A stretch of 64,000 nt of DNA, taken from positions 374,784-438,783 of the forward strand of contig NZ_FPBM01000001.1 of NCBI RefSeq assembly GCF_900116715.1, in the 5' to 3' direction. The translations under genes and the position numbers were made by a program. The DNA is from Polaromonas sp. YR568 (lineage in GTDB: Bacteria > Pseudomonadota > Gammaproteobacteria > Burkholderiales > Burkholderiaceae_C). Positions 62,320 through 64,000 of this stretch are shown here, one piece after another; the stretch's first letter is position 1; each line of letters opens with the position of its first letter. The notes under the pieces were generated by a model. It saw nothing but the letters and a program-made list of their open reading frames with translations. It did not search any database and was not told the DNA's origin.

Positions 62320-63207
62320 ATGCGTTCGCCCAGCTCTTCATTGCAGCCTTTTACGCCCCAAACCCCGGCTTTGCTGATGGCGCACACGCATGAAATCTCG
62401 GACGGCGCCCTGGTGCCAAAACGCAATGCGGCCTCAGGCTACGCCAGCACCTGGCACCGGCACGACTGCGCCATGCTGCTGCTGCCCGTGGCGGGCCGCC
62501 TGCGCAGCAGCGACGAAATCAGCCAGGACGTCCTGATCCGCCCCGGTGTTTTTGTGTGGGTGCCCGAGGGTTTCACGCACCAGACGCTGACCCAGTCCAG
62601 CGCCCAGACGCACATCGCCCTCTATATTGATACAGCTTTTTTCAACACCGCCCTGCGGGCCGTCAACGTCAAGCCGGGCGCCGGCCTGGCGGGTGTGCGC
62701 ATCGCAAGCCCTTCAATGACCCATTTCACGGCGATGCTCAACGGCTTTTTGTCCAGCGGCGCCCATCACAGCGGGGCCATGGCCTGCGCCGGCGCCCTGA
62801 TGCATGAATCGGCACGGCTGATTTCACGGCAAACTACGCTCGAAAACACCGAAAAACTGGAGCGCCTGGCCACGGTGGAACATGCCCGCGAGATTTTGCT
62901 GTCACGCCTGCAGGAGCCGCTGCGCGTTGACGCGCTGGCGCAGGAGCTGAAACTCTCGGCCAGGCAACTGCAGCGAATATTCAAACTGGAGACAGGCATG
63001 ACGCTGGATGCCTTCCTGGCCCGCGAGCGCATTGCCGAGGCCAGGCATTTGCTCGAAAGCACCCCCTTGAGCATCATCGACATCGGCAACGCGGTGGGCT
63101 GGGGCAACCCTTCCTACTTTTCGCGTTGCTTTCGCGAACACACCGGGTCTACACCCGGCGAGTTCCGGCTGCGTCACCGTGCGGCGACGACAACCGCCCT
63201 CCTCTAA
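62320..63207 (+). CDS. AraC family transcriptional regulator
   Basis: The 295-residue protein has an N-terminal cupin-like sensor domain (about 20-110) and a C-terminal double helix-turn-helix of the AraC type (RLQEPLRVDALAQELKLSARQLQRIFKLETGMTLDAFLARERIAEARHLLESTPLSIIDIGNAVGWGNPSYFSRCFREHTGSTPGEFR). It is divergent from the Bug-PhzF-cyclodeaminase operon and likely activates it. The first ATG is taken as start; a second at 62379 (MAHTHEISDGAL) is possible. Confidence 0.92.
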   Translation: MRSPSSSLQPFTPQTPALLMAHTHEISDGALVPKRNAASGYASTWHRHDCAMLLLPVAGRLRSSDEISQDVLIRPGVFVWVPEGFTHQTLTQSSAQTHIALYIDTAFFNTALRAVNVKPGAGLAGVRIASPSMTHFTAMLNGFLSSGAHHSGAMACAGALMHESARLISRQTTLENTEKLERLATVEHAREILLSRLQEPLRVDALAQELKLSARQLQRIFKLETGMTLDAFLARERIAEARHLLESTPLSIIDIGNAVGWGNPSYFSRCFREHTGSTPGEFRLRHRAATTTALL

Positions 63208-63216
63208 ACCAGTTCC

Positions 63217-64000
63217 TCAGGAGGCCGGCCTGGCAACGCGCATGCGCCGGCGCAGCCACCACAGCCAGGTGCCGCTGACACCAAAGCCGAACAGCAAAAA
63301 GCCCCCTGCCGCCGTCGCCACCACCCCGATCACACCGGCCAGCTTGCCGGAGTGCAGCGGGTAAATCCAGGCATACGAGCGCGTGCCCACATCCAGGTCC
63401 GTCCAGCGGTCTACACGTATCACCTCACCCGTCACCGGGTGCAGCCAGACCGATGACAGGCCGTTGGGATGCGGATCGTCATCAAGTTTTTTGCGTATGC
63501 GAACCGGTGTTGTCGGCTTGGCCGGCAAGCCCAGATAGCCCACTACACCGCCCGGCATGACCGCGTTGGCGGTGGCAATCATCTCGTCGGCGGTCGCAGC
63601 GCGCGTTTTCGGCGGAGCAGCAGTTTTCACCGCCGGCGGCAGCACCTGCTTTTGCCCCATGGCCTGGGTCACCCACTGCGACACCGGCCGCCAGGCCATC
63701 CAGGTGCCGGTCAGCACGCACACCAGCACCCAGGCGCCCAGCACCGCGCCGCCCACCCGGTGCAAATCGAACAGGCTACGCAACAGCCCGCCTTTGAGGC
63801 TGATGGAAAACGCGCCGCGCCAGCTTCTGGCCGGCCACCACAGCAGCACGCCGGTGACCAGCATCGCCAGCATGGTGACGGTGTTGAAGGCCAGGATGGT
63901 TTTGCCCGTGTCGCCGGCCAGCAGCGCCGAATGAAACTCGAACAGCGCGTTGGCAAAGCCTTCATGCTCTTCCCGTGCACCCAGCTTTTGGCCGGTGTAC
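63217..64000 (-). CDS. PepSY-associated membrane protein, C-terminal part (cut by window edge)
   Basis: The reading frame is open from the right edge (from 63999) to the stop at 63217, giving 260 residues. YTGQKLGAREEHEGFANALFEFHSALLAGDTGK is the PepSY-TM signature, followed by helices (VTMLAMLVTGVLLWW, LDLHRVGGAVLGAWVLVCVLTGTWMAW) and a C-terminal membrane segment ending in a basic tail. PepSY-TM proteins are mostly linked to siderophore or iron uptake or reduction; the N-terminus is missing here. Confidence 0.85.
   Translation of the reverse strand, partial: YTGQKLGAREEHEGFANALFEFHSALLAGDTGKTILAFNTVTMLAMLVTGVLLWWPARSWRGAFSISLKGGLLRSLFDLHRVGGAVLGAWVLVCVLTGTWMAWRPVSQWVTQAMGQKQVLPPAVKTAAPPKTRAATADEMIATANAVMPGGVVGYLGLPAKPTTPVRIRKKLDDDPHPNGLSSVWLHPVTGEVIRVDRWTDLDVGTRSYAWIYPLHSGKLAGVIGVVATAAGGFLLFGFGVSGTWLWWLRRRMRVARPAS

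Overview
The window is high-GC DNA from a betaproteobacterium, most likely of the family Comamonadaceae (Polaromonas, Variovorax or Rhodoferax type). The reasons are the rpsF-priB-rpsR-rplI-dnaB order, orphan Bug/TctC-type binding proteins, a divergent ppsA/ppsR pair, and intergenic repeat families of the sort found in that family. The genus cannot be fixed from the sequence alone. No tRNA, rRNA, CRISPR array, complete insertion sequence or prophage was seen.

Layout. 1-8863: housekeeping and envelope genes: a SUI1/YciH start, DUF2726, a two-FHA protein, CsbD, a ROK-like protein whose two lobes appear in swapped order, a class A penicillin-binding protein, exported MsrA, DUF3606 and GAF proteins. 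9255-11840: an AT-rich SIR2-TPR gene, an obvious foreign insert and the best anti-phage defence candidate; its 3' end runs into the tail of an MFS gene. 11824-17290: MFS, a chromosomal relative of AAC(6')-Ib acetyltransferases, SRPBCC proteins, an aminotransferase and an apparently leaderless TetR gene. 17370-17955: a long imperfect inverted repeat. 17994-22822: a sigma-54 activator facing a Gly/Thr/Val-rich repeat lipoprotein and a TpsB/FhaC-type outer-membrane transporter, with a good -24/-12 promoter and an enhancer-like repeat between them; this looks like a non-canonical two-partner secretion system.

22852-34237: a PafA-like phosphatase, a BLUF-fold protein lacking its photochemical residues, endonuclease III, an ABC binding protein, and a locus for 2-hydroxy/2-oxo acid metabolism: Bug receptor and serine/alanine-glyoxylate aminotransferase on one side, FadR-type GntR regulator and YdiJ-like FAD/Fe-S dehydrogenase on the other, with two copies of a 14-bp operator between. 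34269-36455: a frameshifted glycerophosphodiesterase, a small conserved protein and a DEDD exonuclease. 36473-44443: an amino-acid-type ABC uptake operon with an aldehyde dehydrogenase and a HisC-like aminotransferase, divergent from a DUF6282 hydrolase and a TetR regulator across a 9-bp-arm palindrome.

44559-49202: a di-heme cytochrome c, small lipoproteins and a DUF3237/NTF2 pair divergent from an HxlR regulator. 49240-52335: dnaB and the ribosomal-protein operon. 52578-55826: an SSS-family symporter with its DUF4212 small subunit, plus TPR and membrane proteins. 55997-59438: ppsA and ppsR. 59460-63207: a Bug-PhzF-ornithine cyclodeaminase operon next to an AraC regulator, plausibly for an imino or amino acid. 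63217-64000: a PepSY membrane protein cut by the window edge.

All calls are from reading the sequence and family knowledge; no database search was run.
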